Shown here: in pieces, positions 44,451 to 53,896 of the stretch
Layout: each line of letters opens with the position of its first letter
How positions within the stretch are numbered: position 1 is the first letter of the stretch
Assembly: GCF_014635025.1 (NCBI RefSeq)
Contig: NZ_BMCE01000001.1
Location: 1-64,000, forward strand
DNA from: Fictibacillus barbaricus
Lineage (GTDB): Bacteria; Bacillota; Bacilli; Bacillales; Fictibacillaceae
DNA: 64,000 nucleotides
Direction of reading: 5' to 3'
Notes under the pieces: model-generated
Told to the model about the DNA's origin: nothing
What the model saw: the letters and a program-made list of their open reading frames with translations, nothing else
Databases searched by the model: none
Program-made: the position numbers and the translations under genes

Positions 44451-45656
44451 ATGGGATATTATGATGACGATTATGAATCCTCATCTCGGCAAAAAGGAAA
44501 CCGCGGAGGAAAGTTTCTACCAGCTTTGCTAGGAGCCATTCTGGGTGGTTTACTTGTATTATTTACAGTACCTGCCTTAGGAGGGGCGGGTCTGTTGCCG
44601 GATAACTTGTACCCTTCTGATGGAGAGGAAAACGGGCTGGATACGGACGAGAACGAAGTAGAAAGAAACGTTGATATCGATCTTACGACAAACGTAACGG
44701 ATGCAGTAGATAAAGCTTCCGGAGCCGTTGTAGAGGTAATCAACATTCAGCAAACTGATTTTTGGAGCCAGCAGCCCGCTGGTACAGGATCGGGTGTTAT
44801 CTATAAAAAAGAAGGCAATAAGGCTTACGTTGTAACAAACGATCATGTTGTTGCGGACGCAAGTCAGATTGAAATTACGCTAAGCAACGGAACCAAGCTT
44901 AAAGGAACCTTGCGCGGTACCGACCCGCTGATGGATCTAGCTGTCGTTGAGATTGATGGGAGCAAAGTAGAGAGTGTAGCGGAGTTCGGAACATCCGGTG
45001 ATTTAAAACGAGGGGAACCAGCGATTGCAATCGGTAACCCGTTAGGGAACTTCCCCGGATCTGTAACGCAAGGTATCGTTTCAAGTGCTGACCGCTCTAT
45101 TCCTATAGATCTTGATCAAGACGGCAACCCGGATTGGCAAGCAGAAGTTATTCAGACTGATGCGGCTATTAATCCAGGTAACAGCGGTGGTGCATTAATC
45201 AATATTGCCGGTCAGGTTATCGGAATTAACTCTTCTAAAATTGCTCAGAATGAAGTAGAAGGAATCGGATTCGCCATTCCTTCAGATGTTGCAGAGCCCA
45301 TTATTGAAGACCTTGAGAAATATGGTGAGACGAGAAGACCATTTTTAGGAGTTAACATCATACCGCTTTCGCAAGTGAACACGTACCAGCGAGAACAAAC
45401 ACTTAAAATTCCAGACAGCGTTCAAGAGGGTGTTGTCGTTATGGAGATCACTCCAGCATCACCAGCTGCCAGAGCCGGAATGAAAGAAATGGACGTAATT
45501 GTTGAGATGGACGGAGAAAAGATTAAAGATCCAATCGCTCTTCGTAAATTCCTATACACGAAAGCAAAAATTGGTGATGAAGTTGATGTGACATTCTATC
45601 GTAACGGCAAGAAGCAAACTGTTAAGGTTGAACTCAGCGGTGGAAGACAAACTTAA
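44451..45656 (+). CDS. htrC: Membrane-anchored serine protease HtrA/DegP-like (YycK/HtrC)
   Basis: A 401-residue trypsin-like protease with PDZ domain. A membrane helix (about 22-45, FLPALLGAILGGLLVLFTVPAL) anchors it. The triad is His in VVTNDHVV, Asp in MDLAVVEI and Ser in NPGNSGGAL. The PDZ domain covers about residues 290-390. The start is ATG 44451. Further upstream TTG or GTG codons are nearer a ribosome site, so the start is not certain. It handles misfolded exported proteins. Confidence 0.94.
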   Translation: MGYYDDDYESSSRQKGNRGGKFLPALLGAILGGLLVLFTVPALGGAGLLPDNLYPSDGEENGLDTDENEVERNVDIDLTTNVTDAVDKASGAVVEVINIQQTDFWSQQPAGTGSGVIYKKEGNKAYVVTNDHVVADASQIEITLSNGTKLKGTLRGTDPLMDLAVVEIDGSKVESVAEFGTSGDLKRGEPAIAIGNPLGNFPGSVTQGIVSSADRSIPIDLDQDGNPDWQAEVIQTDAAINPGNSGGALINIAGQVIGINSSKIAQNEVEGIGFAIPSDVAEPIIEDLEKYGETRRPFLGVNIIPLSQVNTYQREQTLKIPDSVQEGVVVMEITPASPAARAGMKEMDVIVEMDGEKIKDPIALRKFLYTKAKIGDEVDVTFYRNGKKQTVKVELSGGRQT

Positions 45657-45663
45657 GTTTTTT

Positions 45664-45694
45664 AAACAGGGGGAATTTTATCTCCCTGTTTTTT
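45664..45694 (+). terminator. htrC terminator
   Basis: AACAGGG..CCCTGTTTTTT stem and T-run. Confidence 0.85.
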
Positions 45695-45700
45695 GTTTTG

Positions 45701-46008
45701 ATTCCACATGTGGACAACTTTAATAAGGAAGATTATTTACACACAGACCATTATTCGTTAGTGTAGGAAGAGGAATTGTGGATAAGTAGGGAGTGAAGAT
45801 TTTTGAATATTATTTGCTGTAAAGAGCATGCAGAGCTTGCGATTGACATTATTGTGGATGAATTTGAAACACCGCCGGTCGTAGAGTTATTAACAAAGGA
45901 AAGCGAGTTATCAACAGGATGTGAATACTGCAGCAAACAGGGTGTATATAAAGTATCGAACATATGACCGCCTACAATATATGGCCTTCATTGTGTATAT
46001 GTGGATAA
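45701..46008. other. DnaA-box cluster upstream of rlmH
   Basis: Exact TGTGGATAA at 45777-45785 and 46000-46008. Near matches are at 45709-45717 (TGTGGACAA), 45733-45741 (TTATTTACA), 45908-45916 (TTATCAACA), 45920 (TGTGAATAC) and 45992. The cluster covers the small CxxH gene and the rlmH promoter region. B. subtilis has a regulatory DnaA-box cluster at yydA, which is rlmH. Confidence 0.75.
45803..45967 (+). CDS. CxxH/CxxC small protein (YyzF-like)
   Basis: A 54-residue protein (MNIICCKEHAELAIDIIVDEF.., GCEYCSKQG) with a CxxH pair near the N terminus and a CxxC pair near the C terminus, a likely zinc site. It matches the known CxxH/CxxC family found at this place in Bacillus. The TTG start has GGGAGTGAAG upstream. 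It lies inside the DnaA-box cluster. Confidence 0.82.
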   Translation: MNIICCKEHAELAIDIIVDEFETPPVVELLTKESELSTGCEYCSKQGVYKVSNI

Positions 46009-46047
46009 GTTCTGGGGATAACTTATTTGAAAGGAAGTTTTCAACAC

Positions 46048-46527
46048 GTGAATATATCAATTGTTTCAGTAGGGAAATTAAAAGAAAAATACTTAAAGTC
46101 AGGTATAGATGAATACTTAAAGAGACTTGGTCCTTATGCGAAGATAGAGATTATAGAGGTTCCTGATGAAAAAGCGCCTGAAACATTAAGTGACCAGGAG
46201 ATGGTTATGGTTAAAAACGCAGAAGGTGAAAGGATATTGGCTAAGATCGGGCAGGATGTACATGTGATTGCTATGGCTATAGAAGGTAAGGCTGTCTCAT
46301 CTGAAGATCTGGCTGAAAACTTGGACAAGCTGGCGACTTACGGAAAGAGCAAAGTAGCTTTTGTAATCGGTGGATCTTTAGGTTTAAGTGAGGCTGTTAT
46401 AAAGCGGGCAAACGAAAAGATCTCTTTTGGAAAGATTACATACCCGCATCAGTTGATGAAACTCGTACTGGTAGAGCAGATTTATCGAGCGTTTCGGATT
46501 AATCGGAATGAACCTTACCATAAGTAA
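46048..46527 (+). CDS. rlmH: 23S rRNA (pseudouridine1915-N3) methyltransferase RlmH
   Basis: A 159-residue SPOUT methyltransferase, the same length as B. subtilis RlmH. The start is GTG 46048 ([15 protein letters not shown]) with AAGGAAG upstream. The knot region has [13 protein letters not shown] and the C terminus [23 protein letters not shown]. It modifies helix 69 of 23S rRNA. Confidence 0.97.
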   Translation: MNISIVSVGKLKEKYLKSGIDEYLKRLGPYAKIEIIEVPDEKAPETLSDQEMVMVKNAEGERILAKIGQDVHVIAMAIEGKAVSSEDLAENLDKLATYGKSKVAFVIGGSLGLSEAVIKRANEKISFGKITYPHQLMKLVLVEQIYRAFRINRNEPYHK

Positions 46528-46614
46528 ATGAGGTTTTTAAACAAAATGTTCAGTAGATATAGTGAGTGGAATACACTTTAGAGTAAATATGAATGATAAA
46601 AATATAAAAGGAAA

Positions 46615-46643
46615 ACCACTGAGATTAGTCTCAGTGGTCTTTT
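46615..46643. terminator. bidirectional terminator between rlmH and the S8 protease
   Basis: ACCACTGAGA-TTAG-TCTCAGTGGT with T-rich tails on both sides. Confidence 0.8.
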
Positions 46644-46645
46644 CT

Positions 46646-48115
46646 TTACTTATTATCATTCAACAAGTAGTTATAAATATTGGCTTCGCCAGCTCCATAA
46701 AGTGGATCTACTCCGACTTTACCCAAATCAAGGGCACTTTGTCTGATTGCTGCTGCTACTTGAGCAGGTGAGTACTCAGGGTGAGCTGCTTTAATGACTC
46801 CAGCCACACCAGCAACTTTTGGTGCTGCCATGGAAGTTCCGTGTAAATAAGAATATCCATGCCATTGTCCATCAGTAAATTTCGTTGTAGCATTACTACC
46901 ACCATTAGCTCCTACAGGATAAGAAGGATAGGTTGATAATGTACGATACGTAAAATCACGTTTATTTAAATAGTCGCCTTTTGGGTCTGCACGGAACAAA
47001 CTGTCGTATAATGGACCGTTATCCCCACCAGGACCAGCAACGTCAATTGCATTTCCATAATTAGAGTAGAATGCAATATTATCTGTTGACCACTCATTAG
47101 ATGAAGAAACGGTAATAACTCCAGGAATTTGGGCTGGTACTACACGAGATGGACCTTTAATGTCTAAACCGTAAGTATCCTTCCAATAAGCCTGCATATC
47201 ATGTAAATTGTTTAGATCTTTTGAATCATTCCCTGAAGATACAACCACTGTAACTCCTTTTTGGATGGCATACTGAATTGCACGGTGATAAGCTACCATT
47301 GAAGCGGAATCACCTTTTTCTCCAAGGTTATGAGCCATCCAACGCCAGCCTCCAATGGACATATTAATAACTTCAACGCCATCGTTTGCTGCAGCTACAA
47401 TTGCATCAGTAATCCAAGATTGTTGTGCTCCACCTGTTGCACCAAATACGCGGTAAGCTCGGACTGTTAATTCTGGACCTACTCCCTTAACCTTTCCATT
47501 GGCGGCAATTGATCCAGCAACATGTGTTCCGTGACCATTTTTATCCCAGGCATCTGTTGTTCCAGGTACAAATGTTTTTGATCCAGCAAGATCAGCGTTA
47601 TCCTTCAAATCTGGATGGCTGAAGTCAATTCCTGTATCAATGACGGCTACAACGGTATCAGGGTTACCTTCATTTAGCTCATAAGAATCGCCATCATGAG
47701 TCAAACGCTGCATATCCCATTGTTTATCCCAATAGCTGTCTGCATTTGAATCCAAAGTAACTTTGCCTCCATCTGGGTTACCAGGAGTAAAATTAACTTT
47801 GTTATCTGGATCGGTTTCTAAGTATGCTTCAAGTTCTCTTCCAACAGTCTGAATGTTAGTATCTTGTTTTATATTTGATAGAAAAGTTGAATCGGAGGAT
47901 GCAACCTCAACAATTCCGATTTCATGTATAACTCTTTCAACATTCCCTCCTGCCTTCGAGATGGTTTCTGAGAAATTACCCGGCAGCTTCCCTTTATACG
48001 CTATTACATAATGTTCCTTCTCCGTTGCAGCCTTTGTTTGATTCGGTTGGACCCCAATAAGCAAAGAAAATGATAGAGCCGAACAAATAGATAGCACAGC
48101 TAGTTTCTTTTTCAT
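46646..48115 (-). CDS. Secreted subtilisin-like serine protease (S8)
   Basis: A 489-residue exported protease. The signal peptide (about 1-30) ends near QTKAA, and an I9-type propeptide covers about 35-100. The S8 catalytic domain has Asp160 (VVAVIDTGID), His195 (NGHGTHVAG) and Ser428 (HGTSMAAPKVAGVAG), with oxyanion Asn296 in SSGND. The catalytic domain has an insertion around 310-330 and 370-425 compared with subtilisin. GGGAGTAAT precedes the ATG. It breaks the conserved gene order of this region and stands alone. Confidence 0.93.
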   Translation of the reverse strand: MKKKLAVLSICSALSFSLLIGVQPNQTKAATEKEHYVIAYKGKLPGNFSETISKAGGNVERVIHEIGIVEVASSDSTFLSNIKQDTNIQTVGRELEAYLETDPDNKVNFTPGNPDGGKVTLDSNADSYWDKQWDMQRLTHDGDSYELNEGNPDTVVAVIDTGIDFSHPDLKDNADLAGSKTFVPGTTDAWDKNGHGTHVAGSIAANGKVKGVGPELTVRAYRVFGATGGAQQSWITDAIVAAANDGVEVINMSIGGWRWMAHNLGEKGDSASMVAYHRAIQYAIQKGVTVVVSSGNDSKDLNNLHDMQAYWKDTYGLDIKGPSRVVPAQIPGVITVSSSNEWSTDNIAFYSNYGNAIDVAGPGGDNGPLYDSLFRADPKGDYLNKRDFTYRTLSTYPSYPVGANGGSNATTKFTDGQWHGYSYLHGTSMAAPKVAGVAGVIKAAHPEYSPAQVAAAIRQSALDLGKVGVDPLYGAGEANIYNYLLNDNK

Positions 48116-48416
48116 TAATATTACTCCCTTATGTAAATTTAATGTGAATCACAAATTAATTCTAGTACAAGCTCTTCAAAAAATTTGTCGATTAATAAAA
48201 AGAAAATTTAAAATATTACGACAAAATAACCTAATATTTGTGATGGCAGACCTAAATATCCCCAGAAAATTAAGAAGAGAAGCTATGCTTACTGCTAGTT
48301 AACGAAATAAAAAACCTCATTTTGTTTAGACGAGGAGAACCGTACCACAAGTAAAAAAACCATTTTTATCGATATGGTAAAATGGACAAGAACTGATGAA
48401 GAGAGGAACCAATTAA

Positions 48417-48755
48417 ATGTCTAATCTACCAGATTGCCCAAAATGCAATTCCCCTTATGCTTACGAAGACGGCAGCTTTCTTGTTTGTCCAGAGTGTGCT
48501 CATGAGTGGACGTCAGAAAGTGAAACTTCCGAACAAGAAGAGAAGGTTGTTAAAGATGCGAATGGAAACATCCTGAAAGATGGTGATTCTGTATCGGTCA
48601 TTAAGGATCTTAAAGTAAAAGGAACATCTTCTGTTATTAAGATTGGAACAAAAGTAAAAGGAATCCGTCTCGTAGAAGGCGATCATGATATTGATTGCAA
48701 GATCGACGGTTTTGGAGCTATGAAGCTTAAGTCAGAGTTCGTAAAAAAGATTTAA
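48417..48755 (+). CDS. phnA: PhnA-domain zinc-ribbon protein
   Basis: A 112-residue protein. The N-terminal zinc ribbon has [28 protein letters not shown], followed by the SH3-like PhnA domain ([26 protein letters not shown]). Despite the historical name (alkylphosphonate uptake) its function in Gram-positives is unclear. AGAGAGGAACC precedes the ATG, and an extended -10 (TGGTAAAAT) lies at about 48375-48383. Confidence 0.93.
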   Translation: MSNLPDCPKCNSPYAYEDGSFLVCPECAHEWTSESETSEQEEKVVKDANGNILKDGDSVSVIKDLKVKGTSSVIKIGTKVKGIRLVEGDHDIDCKIDGFGAMKLKSEFVKKI

Positions 48756-49013
48756 GCTCTCATCCCATTCATATTTAATAGATGATAACCAACTTACTTC
48801 AAATCTGCTGATATAGCGATAAAGATCGTCCTAAAAAACTGAAAAATATTTATAAACCCCGTTTTTTAATAAGCGGGGTTATTACGCGTTTATATTCATT
48901 GACTTGGTTGTTTTAATCCGTACATTATGATGGGAAGAGTGATTTGCGGTCATGGAACGCTCTAGCACTCTGTCATTGCAGTTAACGTGAATTGGACAAG
49001 TGTTGCTGTATAT

Positions 49014-49045
49014 AAAAAAAGCTCTAGCCTTGTTGGCTAGAGCTA
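49014..49045 (-). terminator. terminator of the ABC permease gene
   Basis: Minus strand AGCTCTAGCC-AACAA-GGCTAGAGCT with T7 tail. The rest of 48756-49050 holds only a second weak hairpin (AACCCCG..CGGGGTT, 48856-48881) after phnA. Confidence 0.85.
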
Positions 49046-49050
49046 ATTCA

Positions 49051-51006
49051 TTATAAAGATTCCTTGATCACTTTCTTATAATAAAGAACTGATAACATAC
49101 CGAAGATGGAATAGAGGACGGTATAGACAACCATCACGATAATCATAGGTGTCCATACTTCAGCTCCGAATAAGAACCACCCGGATTGTACAGCGAAATA
49201 ACCGTGAAGCAATCCGATGGCTAAAGGAATACCAAAATTAAATAGCTGCTTGAACTGGATCCCTTTCAAGAGATCGCCTTGAGTATATCCCAGCTTTCGT
49301 AAAATCGTGTAATTGGGCTTCTCACTTTCACCTTCATCCATCTGTTTAAAGTAAAGGATACATCCCGATGTAATCAGGAAAGTAAGTCCTAAGAAACCTA
49401 CAATGAACATCATTAAGCCCATGTTCTTCTTTTGATTGGTGCTTATTTCAAGACGGGACTCATTGTATAATTTTTCATATGTTCCCGTTGATTTAAAAAG
49501 ATCATTAGCTTTCTCTAATTTTTCTTTGTTGTTTATATTTACCCCAATATATAGAGTGGATTCTTTTTGAATCTTTGGATCCAAATCCTTTTTGACACGC
49601 TTGAATACCGTGTCATCTACAACGGCAACAGGTACGCCGCCTCCTGTAAAGTACCAGGAAACAGGGTGTTCTTGTTCTAGCCCTTGGTAGGTTTGAGGTA
49701 TAACCTCAGTCTTTCCTTTAATTTGAATCATTCCAGAATCCTTTAATGGCATAAACTTTTGCAAGAGATCGTTATATCCTGTGAAAACTACTTCTTTTGG
49801 TGAAACATCTACCCAATCAACAGATTTGTCGCTTATAAGAGGAAGAGGCATTGCCTTTGGGTCTATCACGAGCTCTTCTAAACTTCTATCTACTAGCTGT
49901 CCAGCATTAACAGATGCTTGAATGACTTCTAATGATGTCTCGGTGTATTCAATATTATTTTCTTTTAAAGCTGTCTCAAACTTATCTGCAGAATTCCTAT
50001 CAATGATTGAGAAGTGATGAGGAATATGATCTGCTGCTGTTTTTTCTGCAGAATAATAAGAGATATAGGTCAATGACAACAAGGCTATGGCAAGAGCAGA
50101 AACCGTTGTAATGATCGTTAAAAGCAATGCATTAGATTTCATGCGAAACATAACGGATGCCAAGGACATGACTTCATTAATAGACAGGTACCCGTCTTTT
50201 CGTTTTCTTAAAAGATGCAGAAGAAAGCTTACAGAACCTTTATAAAAAAGATAAGTACCGAGGATAACGGAAGCCAGAATGAAGATCATTGCTCCAAATA
50301 ACTCAGGCATTGTAGTAAAGTCACCAGTAAATAGTTTAGAAGAAATGTAATAACCGGTTAAGATCATACCGATCCCGAAAACGCCTATAACAATTTCAAA
50401 CACGGAAAGCTTCTTAATTTTTCCTTCAGTGGAAGAAGTGACACGGAACAAGGCCAGAATACTTTGCCGTTTAATAAAGATATAGTTCATGATCATGATT
50501 AAAAGATAAATGACGGTAAATACGATAAGGGTTTGCACAAGAGCTTGTGATGAAAAACGAAGGGACGCAATCGCATCAACTCCGGTTGTCTTAAATAAGA
50601 TCATAATAATCAATTTTGAAAAAGAAAATCCAGCAAAAATTCCAATCCATAATGATCCAAAGTAAAGTACAAGGTTTTCAAGTGTCAGGATTCGAAATAT
50701 CTTATTCTTCGTCATGCCAATAAGCTGAAATAAGCCTATTTCTTTACTGCGCCTTTTAATAAAAATCGTGTTTGCGTATAAAAGGAAGATCGAAACAATC
50801 GCCACTAAGAGAATGGATGCCGCTCGGACTGATGCTGCTCCTTTTACTGTTCCTTTTGCAGCATCCATGGATGGGTCATACTGCAGCGTTACAAAAGCGA
50901 AATAAAGTGCTGCAATAAAAATCAACGCAAATACATATAGGTAATAGTTCTTTAAATTTTTCTTTATGTTTCGAAAGATCAGCTGATTAATGTTCATGTT
51001 GAACAC
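49051..51006 (-). CDS. BceB-type ABC transporter permease
   Basis: A 651-residue permease of the antimicrobial-peptide (Bce) family with about ten membrane helices: one near residue 20, a set of three before about 200, further pairs, and three at the C-terminal end. A large extracytoplasmic domain of roughly 200 residues lies between about 320 and 530. FtsX-like segments contain [18 protein letters not shown]-type motifs ([14 protein letters not shown]). It overlaps the ATPase gene by 20 bases. It probably detects or removes a cell-wall-active peptide antibiotic. Confidence 0.92.
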   Translation of the reverse strand: MFNMNINQLIFRNIKKNLKNYYLYVFALIFIAALYFAFVTLQYDPSMDAAKGTVKGAASVRAASILLVAIVSIFLLYANTIFIKRRSKEIGLFQLIGMTKNKIFRILTLENLVLYFGSLWIGIFAGFSFSKLIIMILFKTTGVDAIASLRFSSQALVQTLIVFTVIYLLIMIMNYIFIKRQSILALFRVTSSTEGKIKKLSVFEIVIGVFGIGMILTGYYISSKLFTGDFTTMPELFGAMIFILASVILGTYLFYKGSVSFLLHLLRKRKDGYLSINEVMSLASVMFRMKSNALLLTIITTVSALAIALLSLTYISYYSAEKTAADHIPHHFSIIDRNSADKFETALKENNIEYTETSLEVIQASVNAGQLVDRSLEELVIDPKAMPLPLISDKSVDWVDVSPKEVVFTGYNDLLQKFMPLKDSGMIQIKGKTEVIPQTYQGLEQEHPVSWYFTGGGVPVAVVDDTVFKRVKKDLDPKIQKESTLYIGVNINNKEKLEKANDLFKSTGTYEKLYNESRLEISTNQKKNMGLMMFIVGFLGLTFLITSGCILYFKQMDEGESEKPNYTILRKLGYTQGDLLKGIQFKQLFNFGIPLAIGLLHGYFAVQSGWFLFGAEVWTPMIIVMVVYTVLYSIFGMLSVLYYKKVIKESL

Positions 51007-51748
51007 CGCCTAAAACACCTTGCGTTTTCATGATATCTTTAAAGAAGCTCTGTCGATCTTGTTCTCCTTTCATTAACTGGGTATAGATCTGACCATCTTT
51101 TATGAATACAACACGGCTGCAATAGCTTGCAGCGACAGGATCATGTGTAACCATTAAGATCGTAGCTTTTCGATTCTGGTTTAGTCCGCTAAGTTTATTT
51201 AATAAATCAGATGCGGATTTTGAATCAAGGGCTCCTGTTGGTTCATCAGCAAAGATGATGCTAGGCTCATGAATAAACGCCCGAGCAGCAGATGTACGCT
51301 GCTTTTGACCGCCAGAGATTTCGTTTGGGTACTTATCTTTTACCTCATATATACCTAACTCTTTAGCTACCCTGTCAAATTTTTGTTCTGCTTCTTTTTT
51401 GGGTGTTTTCGTAATGGATAAAGGCAAAAGAATGTTTTCTTTAACCGTTAATGTATCCAATAAGTTGTAATCTTGAAAGATAAAGCCTAAGTGATTTTTT
51501 CTAAATTCTGCAAGCTGCTTTTCTTTCATCGCTGTCATCTCGACTTGGTTTATATGAATCGTGCCTTCGCTGACTCGGTCAATGGATGAAAGTACATTTA
51601 ACAGAGTAGTCTTTCCAGAGCCAGAAGCCCCCATGATACTAATGAATTCTCCCTTTTCGATAGAAAGGTCTATGCCTTTTAATACTTGCTGTTTGTTTAA
51701 TTTGTTTCCGTAACTTTTATAAAGCTTAGCGGCTTTTAATATACTCAT
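50987..51748 (-). CDS. BceA-type ABC transporter ATP-binding protein
   Basis: A 253-residue ATPase. Walker A is [12 protein letters not shown], the Q-loop [11 protein letters not shown], the signature [13 protein letters not shown] and Walker [17 protein letters not shown]. It is the partner of the downstream permease. A separate promoter may exist in the 100 bases after the kinase terminator, since these genes are normally induced by the adjacent two-component system. Confidence 0.95.
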   Translation of the reverse strand: MSILKAAKLYKSYGNKLNKQQVLKGIDLSIEKGEFISIMGASGSGKTTLLNVLSSIDRVSEGTIHINQVEMTAMKEKQLAEFRKNHLGFIFQDYNLLDTLTVKENILLPLSITKTPKKEAEQKFDRVAKELGIYEVKDKYPNEISGGQKQRTSAARAFIHEPSIIFADEPTGALDSKSASDLLNKLSGLNQNRKATILMVTHDPVAASYCSRVVFIKDGQIYTQLMKGEQDRQSFFKDIMKTQGVLGGVQHEH

Positions 51749-51831
51749 TTTGTCATTAACTCCTCTCTGAATAGTTCCATTATAGAAAGGGAGAAAACCA
51801 ATTTCCTTCCATTAGCCGAACAAAACATAAA

Positions 51832-51858
51832 AGCATGTGACACTTTTGTCACATGCCC
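51832..51858 (-). terminator. terminator of the sensor kinase gene
   Basis: GCATGTGACA-CTTT-TGTCACATGC, a perfect 10-bp stem. On the minus strand the tail is TTTTATGTTTT. It overlaps the last codons of the kinase gene and separates regulator from transporter genes. Confidence 0.75.
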
Positions 51859-52853
51859 ATAATATGATCAAATTCGTTTTTAAGCGGAAACGCCAATTTA
51901 ATAGTTGTTCCGTTGCCTAGCTTTGATTCAGCCGAGATACGTATGTGTAAAGAGTCTGCTGCTTTCTGAGCTAAATATAATCCCATTCCTGTGGAGGCTT
52001 GGTCGTGATGTACAGTGGTAGATGTAAATCCTTTATCAAAGATACGGGGGAGATCTCGGGGGTCTATTCCACGACCCGAATCTTTAATTTCAAGATAGGT
52101 TCGTTCCTCATGTTCATAGCTTCTTATCATAATGTCAGAAGAATAACTGTATTTAACGGCATTCGTAAGGATCTGGCGAATAATAAATGCCAGCCATTTT
52201 GCATCACTAAGAACACGGGTGATCTGAAAATCAAAATCGAAGCCGATCCCTTTTTGAATACACCAGGATTGCAACGTTTTTAGTTCGGAAAAGAGCAGCG
52301 TCTCTAATTCTGTCACTTCCATAAAGAGATCGTTCTCAATAAAAGGAATTCGTTTTTGGTGGAGCTGCTGATCCAATAAAAGATGAATCCGGAGCCACTC
52401 ATACGTTAAGTCTGTTTTTAACGAATTATCCTCGATTCGCTGAATCATTAAATGCATAGCCGTTAAGGGTGTTTTTACCTCGTGGATCCACGATAGCATC
52501 TCGTCTTTTTCTTGCTCGATTTGAACCCGGTTTTGAGAAGCAGTCCTTTTTAAGTGTTCCGTTTGTTCAATAATACTTTTCTCTACAATTGTCTCAAAAG
52601 GAGTCCTGGATGCTGCTAAGTTTGATAGATCTAGATTATGATCTTTTTCTTCAAGTTGTTTAAAGAAATCAGTTTCACTTTGATACCGTAAAAATAAGAA
52701 AAAAGCAAATAAAAAAAGAGATAAAAAGACGATATAACTTATCGATGAAAGTGGGATGGCAGCATCGAGATAAGCGATAAAAAGCAAGATTAGTTGTTGA
52801 AAGAGAAAGAAGAGAATCCAACTTCTTCTTTCTTTCATATATCGTTTGATCAT
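51849..52853 (-). CDS. BceS-type intramembrane-sensing histidine kinase
   Basis: A 334-residue kinase with two closely spaced N-terminal membrane helices (about 12-58) and almost no extracellular loop, the mark of kinases that sense through the partner ABC transporter. The HisKA histidine is in MLSWIHEVKTPLTAMHLM. ATPase boxes are QILTNAVKYS, DSGRGIDPRDLPRIFDKGF and TGMGLYLAQK. Its start overlaps the response regulator stop by four bases. Confidence 0.93.
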   Translation of the reverse strand: MIKRYMKERRSWILFFLFQQLILLFIAYLDAAIPLSSISYIVFLSLFLFAFFLFLRYQSETDFFKQLEEKDHNLDLSNLAASRTPFETIVEKSIIEQTEHLKRTASQNRVQIEQEKDEMLSWIHEVKTPLTAMHLMIQRIEDNSLKTDLTYEWLRIHLLLDQQLHQKRIPFIENDLFMEVTELETLLFSELKTLQSWCIQKGIGFDFDFQITRVLSDAKWLAFIIRQILTNAVKYSYSSDIMIRSYEHEERTYLEIKDSGRGIDPRDLPRIFDKGFTSTTVHHDQASTGMGLYLAQKAADSLHIRISAESKLGNGTTIKLAFPLKNEFDHIMGM

Positions 52854-53539
52854 ACGGATTCCTCTTCAATCGCCATATATCCTTGTCCCACTTTTGTTTC
52901 GATGAACTGACCTAATCCGATCTCATCCAGACGCTTACGCAGGCGATTCACGTTAACCGTAAGAGTGTTATCACTTATAAAACGTTTATCATCCCATAAG
53001 CTATTGATTAGATTGTCACGACTGACGATCCTATTTTTTTGTTCAATCAAAAGCTTCAGGATAAATACTTCATTTTTAGTCAGTTCAACTGAGCCTTTAT
53101 CGCTGGTGATTAAATTCTTTTCATAGTCGATGGTTGCCCCGCACCATGTTTTTAAATTTACTGTTTCGGTATTGTAATTATAAACACGGCGAAGAATCGC
53201 ATGGATCTTAGCGATCAATACATCAAAATGGAACGGCTTTTGTATGAAGTCATCTGCGCCAAGCTGCATGGACATCACCATGTCACTAGGATGGTCACGA
53301 GAGGACAAGAATATAATGGGAACATTGGAATGAGATCTGATATTCCTGCACCAATGAAAACCATCAAACTTGGGAAGCTGAATATCAATGATAACTAAGT
53401 CCGGCTTAATATCAGTAAATTCCTGAATGACCCTTCCAAAGTCTGTAATGCCATACACTTGATAAGACCATTGAGATAAACGGTCTTTTACTTCGTTAAA
53501 CAAAGTTAAGTCATCCTCAATTAGTAAAACTTTAAACAA
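52850..53539 (-). CDS. BceR-type response regulator
   Basis: An OmpR-family regulator of 229 residues from the TTG at 53539 (LFKVLLIEDD), which has GTGGTGAT upstream. A reading from 53563 would add eight residues. The receiver Asp is in LVIIDIQLPKFDG, and the winged-helix domain includes SDNTLTVNVNRLRKRLDEIG. Together with BceS and BceAB it forms a peptide-antibiotic detoxification module. Confidence 0.92.
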   Translation of the reverse strand: MFKVLLIEDDLTLFNEVKDRLSQWSYQVYGITDFGRVIQEFTDIKPDLVIIDIQLPKFDGFHWCRNIRSHSNVPIIFLSSRDHPSDMVMSMQLGADDFIQKPFHFDVLIAKIHAILRRVYNYNTETVNLKTWCGATIDYEKNLITSDKGSVELTKNEVFILKLLIEQKNRIVSRDNLINSLWDDKRFISDNTLTVNVNRLRKRLDEIGLGQFIETKVGQGYMAIEEESV

Positions 53540-53755
53540 ATCTATCACCACGCAAATCACCATTTTATTTATATTGAGTGTATAGCAAAACTTGGATATT
53601 TTCTACAAGAGACTCTCTTATATGAGAGGAGATCAAATAGAAAAGGATGGCTTCTTTCACATCTTTATCTTAAACTATGAGGTTTTATCTCACTCATCAG
53701 ACCGTATGATAACTGCCACTGCAAAATACCTTAAACATGACGAGTTCAAAATGAA

Positions 53756-53771
53756 TGTTCCACATGAAACA
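53756..53771. other. degenerate parS-like site
   Basis: TGTTCCACATGAAACA differs from the parS consensus TGTTNCACGTGAAACA at one base (CACATG for CACGTG). It lies in the geneless gap 53564-53866. Several native B. subtilis parS sites have one mismatch, so weak ParB binding is possible. Confidence 0.45.
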
Positions 53772-53866
53772 ATGAAAAAAGAAGGCGAAAAAACACCTTC
53801 TATACTTGTATCAGCCTATCCATGCACCTTTTTATTCACACACTCCTGAGTCAGCAGTCAATATAA

Positions 53867-53896
53867 AAAAAATGAAGCTTTCTTGGACCTAAGAAA
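53867..53896 (-). terminator. terminator of the acyl-CoA dehydrogenase-like gene
   Basis: Minus strand CTTTCTT-AGGTCC-AAGAAAG followed by CTTCATTTTTTTT, overlapping the stop. Confidence 0.75.

Noticed and set aside
53592-53849. 85-residue plus-strand frame in the gap after the response regulator
   Set aside because: No ribosome site, no recognisable domain, and it contains the parS-like site. Treated as non-coding, though not excluded.
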